From positions 1-11,358 of the forward strand of contig JAPPKQ010000103.1 of assembly GCA_028819945.1 (NCBI GenBank): a stretch of 11,358 bases of DNA, read 5' to 3'. This document shows, in pieces, positions 1-6,898 of the stretch. A model generated the notes under the pieces. That model was given only the letters and a program-made list of their open reading frames with translations. It was not told the DNA's origin and searched no databases. Position 1 is the first letter of the stretch. Every line of letters starts with the position of its first letter. Position numbers and translations under genes: made by a program. Origin of the DNA: a bacterium. Lineage in GTDB: Bacteria; Actinomycetota; Acidimicrobiia; Acidimicrobiales; CATQHL01.

Positions 1-57
1 AGACGGCATACGAGATTTCTGCCTGTCTCGTGGGCTCGGAGATGTGTATAAAGACAG
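1..57. other. Illumina P7/Nextera adapter remnant (contamination, not genomic)
   Basis: Bases 1-16 match the 3' end of the Illumina P7 flow-cell oligo. Bases 17-24 (TTCTGCCT) occupy the i7 index slot and match the index I remember as Nextera N703. Bases 25-57 match the Nextera read-2 transposase adapter ending in the 19-bp Tn5 mosaic end, here with one base missing: TATAAAGACAG instead of TATAAGAGACAG at 47-57. The order P7, index, mosaic end is exactly that of a library molecule, so this is an untrimmed read end assembled at the contig edge. Genomic sequence begins at 58. The acyl-CoA dehydrogenase frame reads into it and must be treated as truncated there. Confidence 0.97.
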
Positions 58-58
58 G

Positions 59-1225
59 GCCGGCTCGTCCGAGGCGGTCCAGGCAGGCCTCCACGCTCCA
101 GGGCAGCATCGTGGCGCCGCAGCGGGCGTCGCGGTAGAGGCGCTCCAGCGTGTGCGGCCGCAGCAGCGAGCGGCCCCCGCAGACGCGCACGGCGAGGGAC
201 GCCAACTCGGGAGCGGTCTCCATCGTCGACACCATCGAGGCCCAGGCCCGTCGCACCTGCGCAGGCGTCGGGTCGACTCCGGCCTCGGTCAGCACGTGCC
301 GCGCCAGGGCGTGGGCCCGCTCGTAGGACACCTGCATCTCCGCCCAGCCGGCCTGCTTCTGCGGGTTCTCCCGGCGCGACCCCGGTCCGATCCGGCCCGC
401 CAGGTAGCCGTCGGTGAAGTCCATGACGGCGCGCATGATGCCGAGGTACGTGAACGACAGCGTCAGATAGAAGTGCGGCCAGCGAGACGCCACCTGATCG
501 AAGACCCCGGCCGGCAGCAGTTCGGCCTCCGCCGGCACGAAGACGTCCTCCAGCAGGAGGGTCAGCGACACCGTGCCGCGCATCCCCAGCGGATCCCAGT
601 CGCCGGCGAAGCTGAGCCCCTCGCTGTCGGTCGGCACGCTCATGAACCGGATCGTCGGGTCGTCGGGCGCGACGCATATGACGTTGTGGCGGTCGGCGGC
701 GCCCGAGAGCGAGGCGAAGATCTTGCGCCCGGTCAGCCGCCAGCCTCCGTCCGTGGGCACTGTCAGGGTGGCGACGCCGGCGGTGGCGCCCGGCGCGTTC
801 CCCTCGCTGAACGGTTGGGCGTGGATGTGACCCTCCGAGATCACACCGGCGTACATGGCGGCCCGCCGCCGCTCGTGCTCGGCTCGATCGGCCGGTGACA
901 TCTCCAGGTCGTCGGCGATCTGCCCGCACAGCAGCATCGTGGCGGTGTGCATGTTGAAGGTCAGAGCAGTGGAGCCGCAGTGCCGCCCGAGTTCCTCCGA
1001 CACCAGCCCGTAGGTTGCGAAGTCGGCGCCGAGGCCGCCGTAGCGCTCGGGCACGCACAACCCCAGGAGCCCGGCCTCCCGCAGGTCGGCGTAGTTCTCG
1101 TGCGGGAACCGGGCGTCGCGGTCGTAGCCGGCCGCCCGCTCGGCGAACGCCGGGCCCAACTCGGCGACGAGCCCCACGAGCTCACGCCGGCGATCGGGCG
1201 GGGTGGGGTGCTTGCTGGAGGTCAT
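59..1225 (-). CDS. Acyl-CoA dehydrogenase family protein (3' end cut by adapter)
   Basis: Flavoprotein of the acyl-CoA dehydrogenase superfamily, expected to oxidise an acyl-CoA at the alpha-beta bond with FAD. The ATG at 1225 starts a frame of 389 genomic codons that stays open into the adapter. Landmarks: an N-terminal helical domain with PERYGGLGADF (residues 59-69); a middle beta domain with FSEGNAPGAT (139-148), RKIF (167-170) and DPLGMRGTVS (211-220); a C-terminal helical domain ending RDARCGATMLPWSVEACLDR (365-384). Family members are usually 380-400 residues, so only a few residues are missing. The usual C-terminal YEGTNEIQ-like segment carrying the catalytic Glu of short/medium-chain enzymes is replaced by GATMLPWSVEA, so the substrate cannot be assigned and a non-standard member is possible. 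The gene starts 13 bases after the aldehyde dehydrogenase stop, so the two are probably co-transcribed. Confidence 0.9.
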
Positions 1226-1238
1226 TGCCCGGCGCCGT

Positions 1239-2744
1239 TCACGCGGTGGTTTCCTGACGGAACTGCACGGTCTTCAGGTCGCTGTGGAAGTCCAGGGCGT
1301 AGTCACCGCCCTCGCGGCCCAGCCCGCTGATGCCACAACCCCCGAAGGGGGCGGTGAGGTCGCGCACCAGGAAGCAGTTCACCCAGACCGTCCCGGCGCG
1401 GACCGATCGCCCGACCCGCTCGGCGCGCTCCTGCGAGCCTGTGAAGACGACGCCCGAGAGCCCGTAGCGCGTGCTGTTCGCCAGGCGCACCGCCTCGGCC
1501 TCGTCCGCGAACGTCTGCAGCGTGAGCACCGGGCCGAACACCTCCCTCTGCACGATCTCGCTGTCGTTGCTCGCCGGGCGGATGAGCGTCGGTTCGTACC
1601 ACAGACCGTCGGGCCGGTGACGGCGCCCGCCGCGAAGCACGGTGTCGCCGGCCCGGCGCGCCCGTTCCACGAAGCCCTCGACGCGGGCGAGGTGGTCGGG
1701 GTGGATGAGGGGGGAGATGGTGGTCGCCGGATCGCGGCTGTCGCCCAGCACGTGGGCGTCGGTGTGGGCCTCGAAGCGCTCCAGGAACTCCTCGAGGACG
1801 CCCTCGGCCAAGAGCAGGCGCGTCCCCGCCAGGCAGACCTGGCCGGAGTCGTCGTACTGCTCGGCGGCGGTGCGGGCGGCGGCTTCGATGTCGGCGTCCT
1901 CGAAGACGATGAGCGGTCCCTTGCCGCCCAACTCGGCGGTGAACGGCACGATGTTGGCGGCCGCGGCCGCGCCGATGGCCCGAGCGGTCTCGGGCGAGCC
2001 GGTGAAGGAGATGCGGCGCACCCGCTCGTCGGCCACGAGGGCGGCGCCCACCTCGGCGCCGAGGCCCTGCACCACGTTCAACACACCCGGCGGCAGTCCG
2101 GCCTCGTGAGCCAGGTCGGCCAGCACGCTCGCCGACAGCGGCGACCATTCGGCGGGCTTCAGCACCACCGTGTTGCCGGCGGCCAGCGCCGGTGCCACCT
2201 TCCAGGTGGCCAGCATGAACGGGGCGTTCCAGGGGGTGATGACCACCGCCGGTCCCGCCGGCATCCGCTCGACGCGGTTGTCGGTGCCATTGGAGGACCA
2301 GACGCGTTCGCTGTGGGCCTCGGCCAGGTCGGCGTACGCCCGGAAGTTGCGCGCTCCCCGGGAGATCACGCGCTTCTGCAGGCTCTCCAGCAGCATGGCC
2401 ATGTCGAGGCACTCGATCTCGGCCAGCGGGCCGACCGTCTCGTCGATGGCGCCCGCCAGGCGACGCAGGTGGACGCCCCGCCCCGACGGCCCCAGCGCCG
2501 CCCACGACTCGGCCGCCTCGCACGCCGCGCCGACCGCGGCAGCGGCTGTCGCCCCGTCGCCGGCGGACACGTCCGCCAGCTTCGTCGACCAGTCCAGCGG
2601 CGAGCGGACCTCGAAGGTCTCCGGTGACGACACCCGCCGGCCGCCGATGTAGTGGTCGACCGACACTGCCGCGCCGGCGACCGACAAGCGGGGCCGCTCC
2701 GGATGACTCAGGGCGCAGCCTTCCTCGGGGAGCGTGCTGCGCAA
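1239..2744 (-). CDS. Aldehyde dehydrogenase, HpaE/DmpC (2-hydroxymuconic semialdehyde dehydrogenase)-like
   Basis: NAD(P)-dependent aldehyde dehydrogenase that should oxidise an aldehyde to its acid. The classic landmarks are all present: TPWNAP with the oxyanion Asn173, LKPAE with Lys196 for cofactor binding, ELGGKGP with general-base Glu271, GQVCLAGTR with nucleophile Cys304, and REVFGPV around Glu401. The C-terminal stretch VNCFLVRDLTAPFGG..GISGLGREGG (455-480) resembles enzymes acting on hydroxymuconic semialdehydes from meta-cleavage of aromatics, so a role in aromatic or related ring-fission catabolism is inferred; betaine-aldehyde-type activity remains possible. The start is unresolved. 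The longest frame begins at TTG 2744 without a ribosome site. TTG 2687 has GGAG nine bases upstream and GTG 2666 is also possible. A strong GAGGAAGG lies seven bases before an in-frame CTG at 2711. Numbering here uses 2744. The acyl-CoA dehydrogenase gene follows 13 bases downstream. Confidence 0.93.
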   Translation of the reverse strand: MRSTLPEEGCALSHPERPRLSVAGAAVSVDHYIGGRRVSSPETFEVRSPLDWSTKLADVSAGDGATAAAAVGAACEAAESWAALGPSGRGVHLRRLAGAIDETVGPLAEIECLDMAMLLESLQKRVISRGARNFRAYADLAEAHSERVWSSNGTDNRVERMPAGPAVVITPWNAPFMLATWKVAPALAAGNTVVLKPAEWSPLSASVLADLAHEAGLPPGVLNVVQGLGAEVGAALVADERVRRISFTGSPETARAIGAAAAANIVPFTAELGGKGPLIVFEDADIEAAARTAAEQYDDSGQVCLAGTRLLLAEGVLEEFLERFEAHTDAHVLGDSRDPATTISPLIHPDHLARVEGFVERARRAGDTVLRGGRRHRPDGLWYEPTLIRPASNDSEIVQREVFGPVLTLQTFADEAEAVRLANSTRYGLSGVVFTGSQERAERVGRSVRAGTVWVNCFLVRDLTAPFGGCGISGLGREGGDYALDFHSDLKTVQFRQETTA

Positions 2745-2771
2745 TCGATGGCTGGTACACGCGGGGCCGCT

Positions 2772-2799
2772 GGAATGTGGATTCCGGCCTCCGCCGGAG
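2772..2799. repeat. REP-like palindromic element between two minus-strand genes
   Basis: Bases 2783-2788 (TCCGGC) and 2793-2798 (GCCGGA) form a perfect six-base inverted repeat around a CTCC loop. An overlapping inverted repeat, GGAAT (2772-2776) and ATTCC (2781-2785), lies just beside it. The core resembles the widespread environmental repeat that reads WIPASAG in one frame (GGATTCCGGCctTCGCCGGAAT type). It lies between the RsmC-like gene stop and the aldehyde dehydrogenase start and could act as a weak transcript-end or RNA-stability hairpin, but there is no T-run. No second copy was seen in this window, so its status as a genomic repeat is inferred. Confidence 0.4.
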
Positions 2800-2826
2800 C
2801 ATCGGAACAGTCGGTAGACGGCATTC

Positions 2827-3501
2827 TCAGCGGCCTTCCGCTGCGGGCACCTGCAGCACCCGGTAGCCGCCGCCGATGGCCAGCCGCCGGGGTGCCGTGC
2901 CGGCGGCCGCCAGGCGGCGCACCAGCGAGTCGGCGCCCAGGTTCTTGTGCATCACCAGCACGGCGAACCCGCCGGGGCGCAGGCGGCTCAACCAATCCCG
3001 CAGCAGTTCGTCGAGGGCCTCGTTGCCGATGCGCACGGGGGGATTGCAGTAGAGGGCGTCGAGACGCAGTGACGCCGGCACCTCCTTGGGGGAGCAGACC
3101 CGGGCCCGTCCGGCGCCCTGCCTCTCGCCGGCGCCGGTGACCGGCACCCCCGCCTCGACGAGGTTGGCCGCCGCCAGTTCCCGCGCCCGCTCGTTGACGT
3201 CCACCGCCCAGATCGTGGCGTCGGGTGCCCGCAGCCCCAGCGTCACCGCGATGGGGCCGTACCCGCAGCCCACGTCGGCCAGCATCCGTCCCGTGGCGCC
3301 CCAACTGCCGTTGCCGGCCGGCGGCGGGGGCAGCGGCGCGTGCTTCAGCAGCAGCAGGGTGCCGGGGTCGATGCGGCCGGCGGAGAACACTCCCCGGTCG
3401 GTGCGCAGATCCATCGTCACGTCGTTCAATCTCAGGGTGACGGTGCGCTCACGGCGCCGCGAGCCCGGGCTCCGTGAGAAGTAGTGCTCCACCCCGGCCA
3501 T
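2827..3501 (-). CDS. RsmC-like class I SAM-dependent methyltransferase (probable 16S rRNA G1207 type)
   Basis: A 224-residue class I methyltransferase of the MTS (methyltransferase small) type. Motif I, DVGCGYGP (76-83), binds S-adenosylmethionine; the acidic residue after the next strand is Asp101 (WAVDVNERA). The catalytic NPP motif appears as CNPPVRIG (152-159). RsmC/RlmG proteins carry NPPFHxG here; the NPPxRIG variant together with the N-terminal EHYFSRSP and TDRGVFSAGRIDPGT fits the short single-domain actinobacterial homologues as I remember them. The likely product methylates a guanine N2 in 16S rRNA, but the exact base is inferred. ATG 3501 was chosen because HYFS lies near the N-terminus in homologues and because a TATCGT -10-like box lies seven bases upstream. 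The frame is open up to 3723, but that extension overlaps def and lacks family features. It is divergent from def. Confidence 0.85.
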   Translation of the reverse strand: MAGVEHYFSRSPGSRRRERTVTLRLNDVTMDLRTDRGVFSAGRIDPGTLLLLKHAPLPPPPAGNGSWGATGRMLADVGCGYGPIAVTLGLRAPDATIWAVDVNERARELAAANLVEAGVPVTGAGERQGAGRARVCSPKEVPASLRLDALYCNPPVRIGNEALDELLRDWLSRLRPGGFAVLVMHKNLGADSLVRRLAAAGTAPRRLAIGGGYRVLQVPAAEGR

Positions 3502-3508
3502 CGTGCCG

Positions 3509-3514
3509 ACGATA
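3509..3514 (-). promoter_or_regulatory. -10 box (TATCGT) of a putative leaderless promoter for the RsmC-like gene
   Basis: On the minus strand TATCGT ends seven bases before the ATG at 3501. It matches the actinobacterial leaderless pattern TAnnnT, in which transcription starts at the start codon itself. No Shine-Dalgarno sequence and no clear -35 hexamer are seen. Confidence 0.45.
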
Positions 3515-3552
3515 CCCGGGCCGCCGACACGCCCGGTCGCTGCGGCGGTCGC

Positions 3553-3558
3553 TAGCCT
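3553..3558 (+). promoter_or_regulatory. -10 box (TAGCCT) of a putative leaderless promoter for def
   Basis: TAGCCT is followed by seven bases and then the GTG start of def at 3566. No purine-rich ribosome site precedes that GTG, so a leaderless def-fmt transcript is the simplest reading. It also supports GTG 3566 over longer in-frame extensions, which reach back to 3503. It lies in the same 64-base divergent gap as the RsmC-like gene promoter. Confidence 0.45.
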
Positions 3559-3565
3559 CGACGGC

Positions 3566-4090
3566 GTGGAAATCCGCCTGTTCGGCGACCCTGTGCTGCG
3601 TTCCAAGGCGGCCGACGTCACCCAGATCGACGGCTCCGTGGCCCGGCTCTGTGACAGCATGTTCGGGACCATGTACGCGGCCCGCGGCATCGGCCTGGCT
3701 GCGCCGCAGGTGGGCGTGCGCAAGCGGCTGTTCGTCTACGACGAGCCCGAGACCTGCGGACGCGGGGTGATCCTCAACCCGGTCATCACCGAGAGCGATG
3801 GCACCTGGATCTTCGAGGAGGGCTGCCTCTCGGTGCCGGGCTACTCCTGGGAGATCGAGCGCCCCCGCCGTGTGGCGCTCACGGGGGTCGACCTGGACGG
3901 CAACGAGGTGACCGTGGAAGCCGACGACCTGTTCGCGAGGCTCATCCAGCACGAGATCGACCATCTCGACGGCGTGCTACTGACCGAGCGTCTCGACCCC
4001 GATCAGCGGCGGGCCGCCCTCAGCGAGTTGCGCCGGCGCGGCCTGGGCTCGTCGGGGGCGGGCCTGTTCCCCTCCCTCGGCACCGAGTGA
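3566..4090 (+). CDS. def: Peptide deformylase
   Basis: Cytoplasmic metalloenzyme that removes the formyl group from the N-terminal Met of new proteins. All three signature motifs are intact: GIGLAAPQVG (41-50, with Gln48), EEGCLSVPG (84-92, with metal ligand Cys87) and QHEIDHLDG (128-136, with metal ligands His129 and His133 and catalytic Glu130). The 174-residue length is typical. GTG 3566 was chosen because the protein then begins VEIRLFGDPVLR, which matches the usual N-terminus (I..fGDPVLR), and because a leaderless-type -10 box lies seven bases upstream. The longer in-frame extension to 3503 has no family similarity. The fmt start is only four bases past the def stop, so the two genes form the conserved def-fmt operon of formyl addition and removal. 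Confidence 0.96.
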   Translation: MEIRLFGDPVLRSKAADVTQIDGSVARLCDSMFGTMYAARGIGLAAPQVGVRKRLFVYDEPETCGRGVILNPVITESDGTWIFEEGCLSVPGYSWEIERPRRVALTGVDLDGNEVTVEADDLFARLIQHEIDHLDGVLLTERLDPDQRRAALSELRRRGLGSSGAGLFPSLGTE

Positions 4091-4094
4091 CGCC

Positions 4095-4985
4095 GTGACC
4101 CCCTGGCCGGCGACGGTTCGCCGGCTGGTTTACTTCGGCACGCCGCAGCTTGCCGTTCCGCCTCTGCGCGCCCTCTGCGAAGCCGGATTCGAGGTCGCGC
4201 TGGCGGTGACGGGCCCCGATCGGCGCCGCAGCCGCCGGGGAGCGGCCGAGCCCAGCGCGGTGGGCCGCGCCGCCGCCGAGTTGGGCATCCCGGTGACGCA
4301 CCGGCCCGAGGATGCGATCGGTGCCGCCGGCGACGCCGATGGTGCCGTGGTCGTGGCTTTCGGGCGGCTCATCGCCGCGGACGTGCTCGACGCTCTGCCG
4401 GCAGTGAACGTGCACTTCTCGCTGCTGCCGCGCTGGCGGGGGGCAGCCCCCATGGAGCGCGCCATCCTGGCGGGCGACACAACCACCGGTGTGAGCCTCA
4501 TGGCGCTGGAGAACACCCTGGACACCGGTCCGCTCTACGCCACGGCGGCGACCCCCATCGACCCCTCCGAGACCCTTGCCGAACTGCGAGCACGCCTTGT
4601 GGCCTTGAGTTGTCCGCTGCTGGTCCAGGTTCTCACCGACGGCCCAGGCGACCCTGTCCCGCAGGAGGGTGAGATCACCTGGGCGGACAAGATCACCGAC
4701 GAGGTCCTGCGCCTCGACTGGGATCGCCCTGCCGTCGAACTGCACCGGCTGGTCCGCCTGGGCAGGGCCTGGACCACGCTCGAGGGGGAGCGCTTCCGGG
4801 TTCTCAGCGCAAGCGTCGTTCCCGGCCACACAGGATCATCGGGGGTCCTCGAAGGACTCGTGGCCGGAACCGGGTCGGGGGGCCTGCGTCTCGAGGAGGT
4901 GCAGGCCGCCGGTCGGCGAGCCATGCCGGCCGCCGAATGGCAGCGGGGCGCCCGGCTCGCCGAGCCGTGCCGCTTCGGCACCTAG
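4095..4985 (+). CDS. fmt: Methionyl-tRNA formyltransferase
   Basis: Transfers a formyl group from 10-formyl-tetrahydrofolate to initiator Met-tRNA. The N-terminal formyltransferase fold opens with VYFGTPQLAVPPL (12-24). The active site VNVHFSLLPRWRGAAP (104-119) carries Asn105, His107 and the SLLP loop, and LDTGPLY (142-148) carries Asp143; these correspond to the catalytic Asn-His-Asp of E. coli Fmt. The basic loop PDRRRSRRGAAEPSAV (41-56) corresponds to the tRNA-contacting loop, and EITWADKI (193-200) leads into the C-terminal OB-like tRNA-binding domain. At 296 residues it is slightly shorter than the usual 305-320. GTG 4095 starts four bases after the def stop TGA, so translation is probably coupled. 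The gene ends convergently with the downstream permease gene. Confidence 0.96.
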   Translation: MTPWPATVRRLVYFGTPQLAVPPLRALCEAGFEVALAVTGPDRRRSRRGAAEPSAVGRAAAELGIPVTHRPEDAIGAAGDADGAVVVAFGRLIAADVLDALPAVNVHFSLLPRWRGAAPMERAILAGDTTTGVSLMALENTLDTGPLYATAATPIDPSETLAELRARLVALSCPLLVQVLTDGPGDPVPQEGEITWADKITDEVLRLDWDRPAVELHRLVRLGRAWTTLEGERFRVLSASVVPGHTGSSGVLEGLVAGTGSGGLRLEEVQAAGRRAMPAAEWQRGARLAEPCRFGT

Positions 4986-5004
4986 AACTCTGACGAGTAC
5001 GAGG

Positions 5005-5019
5005 CGGGCGACACGCCCG
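5005..5019. terminator. Possible bidirectional terminator hairpin
   Basis: CGGGCG (5005-5010), loop ACA, and CGCCCG (5014-5019) form a perfect six-base GC stem in the 51-base gap between the convergent fmt and permease stop codons. There is no T-run on either side, so intrinsic termination is uncertain, but position and symmetry suit a shared transcript end. Confidence 0.4.
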
Positions 5020-5036
5020 ACCGGCGCCGCGGCGAA

Positions 5037-6776
5037 TCAGGCGCTGCGGTCGATCTTGACAGTGACGATCTCCACGCCGTGGAACTTCTGGTGGCGCACG
5101 GCGGAGGCGTAGTGGCGCAACAGTCGGAGCGAGAGATCGTCGACGGTCGGCACGGCAGCTTCGCTGGTCAGGTAGGCCAGTTGGTCCTCGATGTTCTCCT
5201 GACGCGTCGTGGCGACGAACTCCAACTCCACCGTCGTGCCCTCGGGCCGCGCGACGATGCGCAGGCGCGGGCTGTCTGAGCCGTCCGCTTCGTCCTCCCG
5301 TGACAACAGGCTGGCGAGCGTTTCCTCACCGGCTGACCGCAGCCGCAGCGCGGAGGCCTCGTCCCATCCCAGCCGGGATGCCAGTCGGGTGAGGAACTCA
5401 TCGATCGCCCGGAGCGAGGCCATGTCCAACGTGACCTCGAGGCGCGAGCGTCGCGTGCTCGTCGCGTCCAGCAGGAGCGTCATCCCGATCGCGACCACGG
5501 CGCCGATCGTGACGCCGTCTCCGAGCAGTCGGCCCAGTTCATTGCCGAAGAGGTCCCCGGTGATGGGGTGACCGTGGAGGCCCAGGCCCAACGCGCTCGC
5601 GAGGGCGACCACGAGTACGCGCCGGGGTGTGAGGCCGTCGCGCAGAATCGTCTGCCAGGCGGAGACGAAGAGGACGCCCATGGCGAGCATCAGGTATGCG
5701 CCCATCACAGGTCCGGGGATCGTCAGCAGGAGGGCGGTGAACTTGGAGAAGAAGGCCAGCACGAGGGTGACAGCGGCCACGCCGACGCCGACGGGGCGAG
5801 CGGCGACGCCGGTGGGGTTGATGAGTGAAAGACTGTATGTGGCTTGCGGCATCGGGGGCAGCGTGCCCGCGACGCCGGCGAGCAGCATCCCTGTGCCGTT
5901 GAGGCTCGCCATGCCCTGGATCTGACGGAAGTCGATCGCCCGCGGCCGTCTCCTGGAGGCTTGCTGAATCATCACACCGTCGCTGATCATCTTGACGCTG
6001 AACACGAGGGTGAGAATCGCGAACGAGGGCAGGAGCGCCCAGAACTCCCGGCCGGGTGTGAGATCGAATCCCGGCGTCGGCACCGCGGGTACTCCGAACC
6101 AACCGGCGTCGGCGATTCGGCCCCCATCGAGCACACCGAATGCGCCGGCGGCGGCGCATCCGGCCAGGATGCTCAGGAGCGGCGAGACGAGGGGCCAACG
6201 ACCGCCGGCACGCAGAGCCACGATCACCGAGACCAGCAGTGTCACCCCGGCGATGGCCGGGCCTGCGGCCGGCGGGGCGCCCGCGGGCAGATCTCTGACG
6301 GTGTCGACGGCGATCGGCAGCACGCTGACGACGATCAGCATCATCACCGTTCCGGAAACGACCGGCGTGACGAGTCGTCGCAGCGTCGGCAGCCACCGGG
6401 CGAATGCCATCTGGATCAAGCCGCAGACGACCAGCAGGCTCGCGAACGTCGACAGCCCGGCCAGTGAGACCGCCGCCGCCATGAGCGCGATGAAGCTCGG
6501 CGAGGGCCAGGTCAGCACGATGTGGCCGGCCCCGAATCGCCGGTATCGGAACGCTTGAAGTGCCGTCATCGCTGCACAGATCAGCATTGCGGCGAAGACG
6601 CTCCAGGTCAGGTACGAGTCGTCGAGCCCGGAGGACCGGTTCGCGATCGCCGCGTTCAGCACTGTCGGTGCGAGCATGAGGGCAGCGCCCTGGAATCCGA
6701 CCAGCAAGGCGACCCACGAGGGACAGGCTTCCTCGGGCTCGAACCGGATGGGCTGTTCGGCGTTCCCCGCGGTCAA
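5037..6776 (-). CDS. NCS2/SLC23-type permease with a C-terminal RsbW/GHKL-like domain
   Basis: A 579-residue membrane protein. Residues about 20-437 form many hydrophobic helices with NCS2 (nucleobase/ascorbate transporter) landmarks. TM1 LLVGFQGAALMLAPTVL (24-40) resembles the family's lGlQHvlamfagtvl. PSPSFIALMA (91-100) matches the TM3 half-helix, and YSLSLINPTGVAARPVG (314-330) matches TM10 YSENiG..alTGVaSR. By eye, the His after Gln29 is Gly30, the substrate-binding Glu of TM8 is Lys262 (SVKMISDG), and the TM10 Asn is altered, so the cargo may not be a standard purine or uracil. Residues 440-579 are soluble and resemble an anti-sigma-factor kinase fold: a helix with GEETLASLL (483-491) at the N-box position and LSLRLLRHYASAVRHQKFHG (548-567) near the end, but ATP-lid glycines are missing. 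The start is TTG 6776, the first start codon after an in-frame stop, with no strong ribosome site. It may follow DUF1330 in one transcript. Confidence 0.82.
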   Translation of the reverse strand: MTAGNAEQPIRFEPEEACPSWVALLVGFQGAALMLAPTVLNAAIANRSSGLDDSYLTWSVFAAMLICAAMTALQAFRYRRFGAGHIVLTWPSPSFIALMAAAVSLAGLSTFASLLVVCGLIQMAFARWLPTLRRLVTPVVSGTVMMLIVVSVLPIAVDTVRDLPAGAPPAAGPAIAGVTLLVSVIVALRAGGRWPLVSPLLSILAGCAAAGAFGVLDGGRIADAGWFGVPAVPTPGFDLTPGREFWALLPSFAILTLVFSVKMISDGVMIQQASRRRPRAIDFRQIQGMASLNGTGMLLAGVAGTLPPMPQATYSLSLINPTGVAARPVGVGVAAVTLVLAFFSKFTALLLTIPGPVMGAYLMLAMGVLFVSAWQTILRDGLTPRRVLVVALASALGLGLHGHPITGDLFGNELGRLLGDGVTIGAVVAIGMTLLLDATSTRRSRLEVTLDMASLRAIDEFLTRLASRLGWDEASALRLRSAGEETLASLLSREDEADGSDSPRLRIVARPEGTTVELEFVATTRQENIEDQLAYLTSEAAVPTVDDLSLRLLRHYASAVRHQKFHGVEIVTVKIDRSA

Positions 6777-6898
6777 TTCTCAGCCAGTCGTCCGATCGCT
6801 CCTGAGTGGAGGCGGCCTCTGAATCTGCTCCGGCAGTCGGCCTCGACGGTGCAGCGCGCTCGTATCGGGCACCCTGCGATCATCGAACGGGCCCGCAT

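Noticed and set aside
44..898. Long open frame on the plus strand beginning inside the adapter
   Set aside because: It starts in library sequence, is Arg/Gly/His-rich without motifs, and is antisense to the well-conserved acyl-CoA dehydrogenase.
1203..2627. 474-codon open frame on the plus strand
   Set aside because: It is antisense to the aldehyde dehydrogenase with all catalytic motifs. Long antisense frames are expected at this GC content and this one shows no family motif.
1303..2802. Second long minus-strand frame overlapping the aldehyde dehydrogenase
   Set aside because: It is an Arg/Gly/Pro-rich out-of-frame shadow of the same gene.
3502..3723. N-terminal extension of the RsmC-like gene upstream of ATG 3501
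   Set aside because: It would run through def on the other strand, has no methyltransferase features, and removes the good fit of HYFS to the family N-terminus.
5539..6717. 392-codon minus-strand frame within the permease gene
   Set aside because: It is Arg-rich with no membrane helices, and it is out of frame with the clearly hydrophobic NCS2-like frame.
6777..6898. Intergenic stretch between the DUF1330 and permease genes, checked for a promoter or small RNA
   Set aside because: Only weak hexamers such as GATACG were seen, with no paired -35, hairpin or conserved RNA motif.
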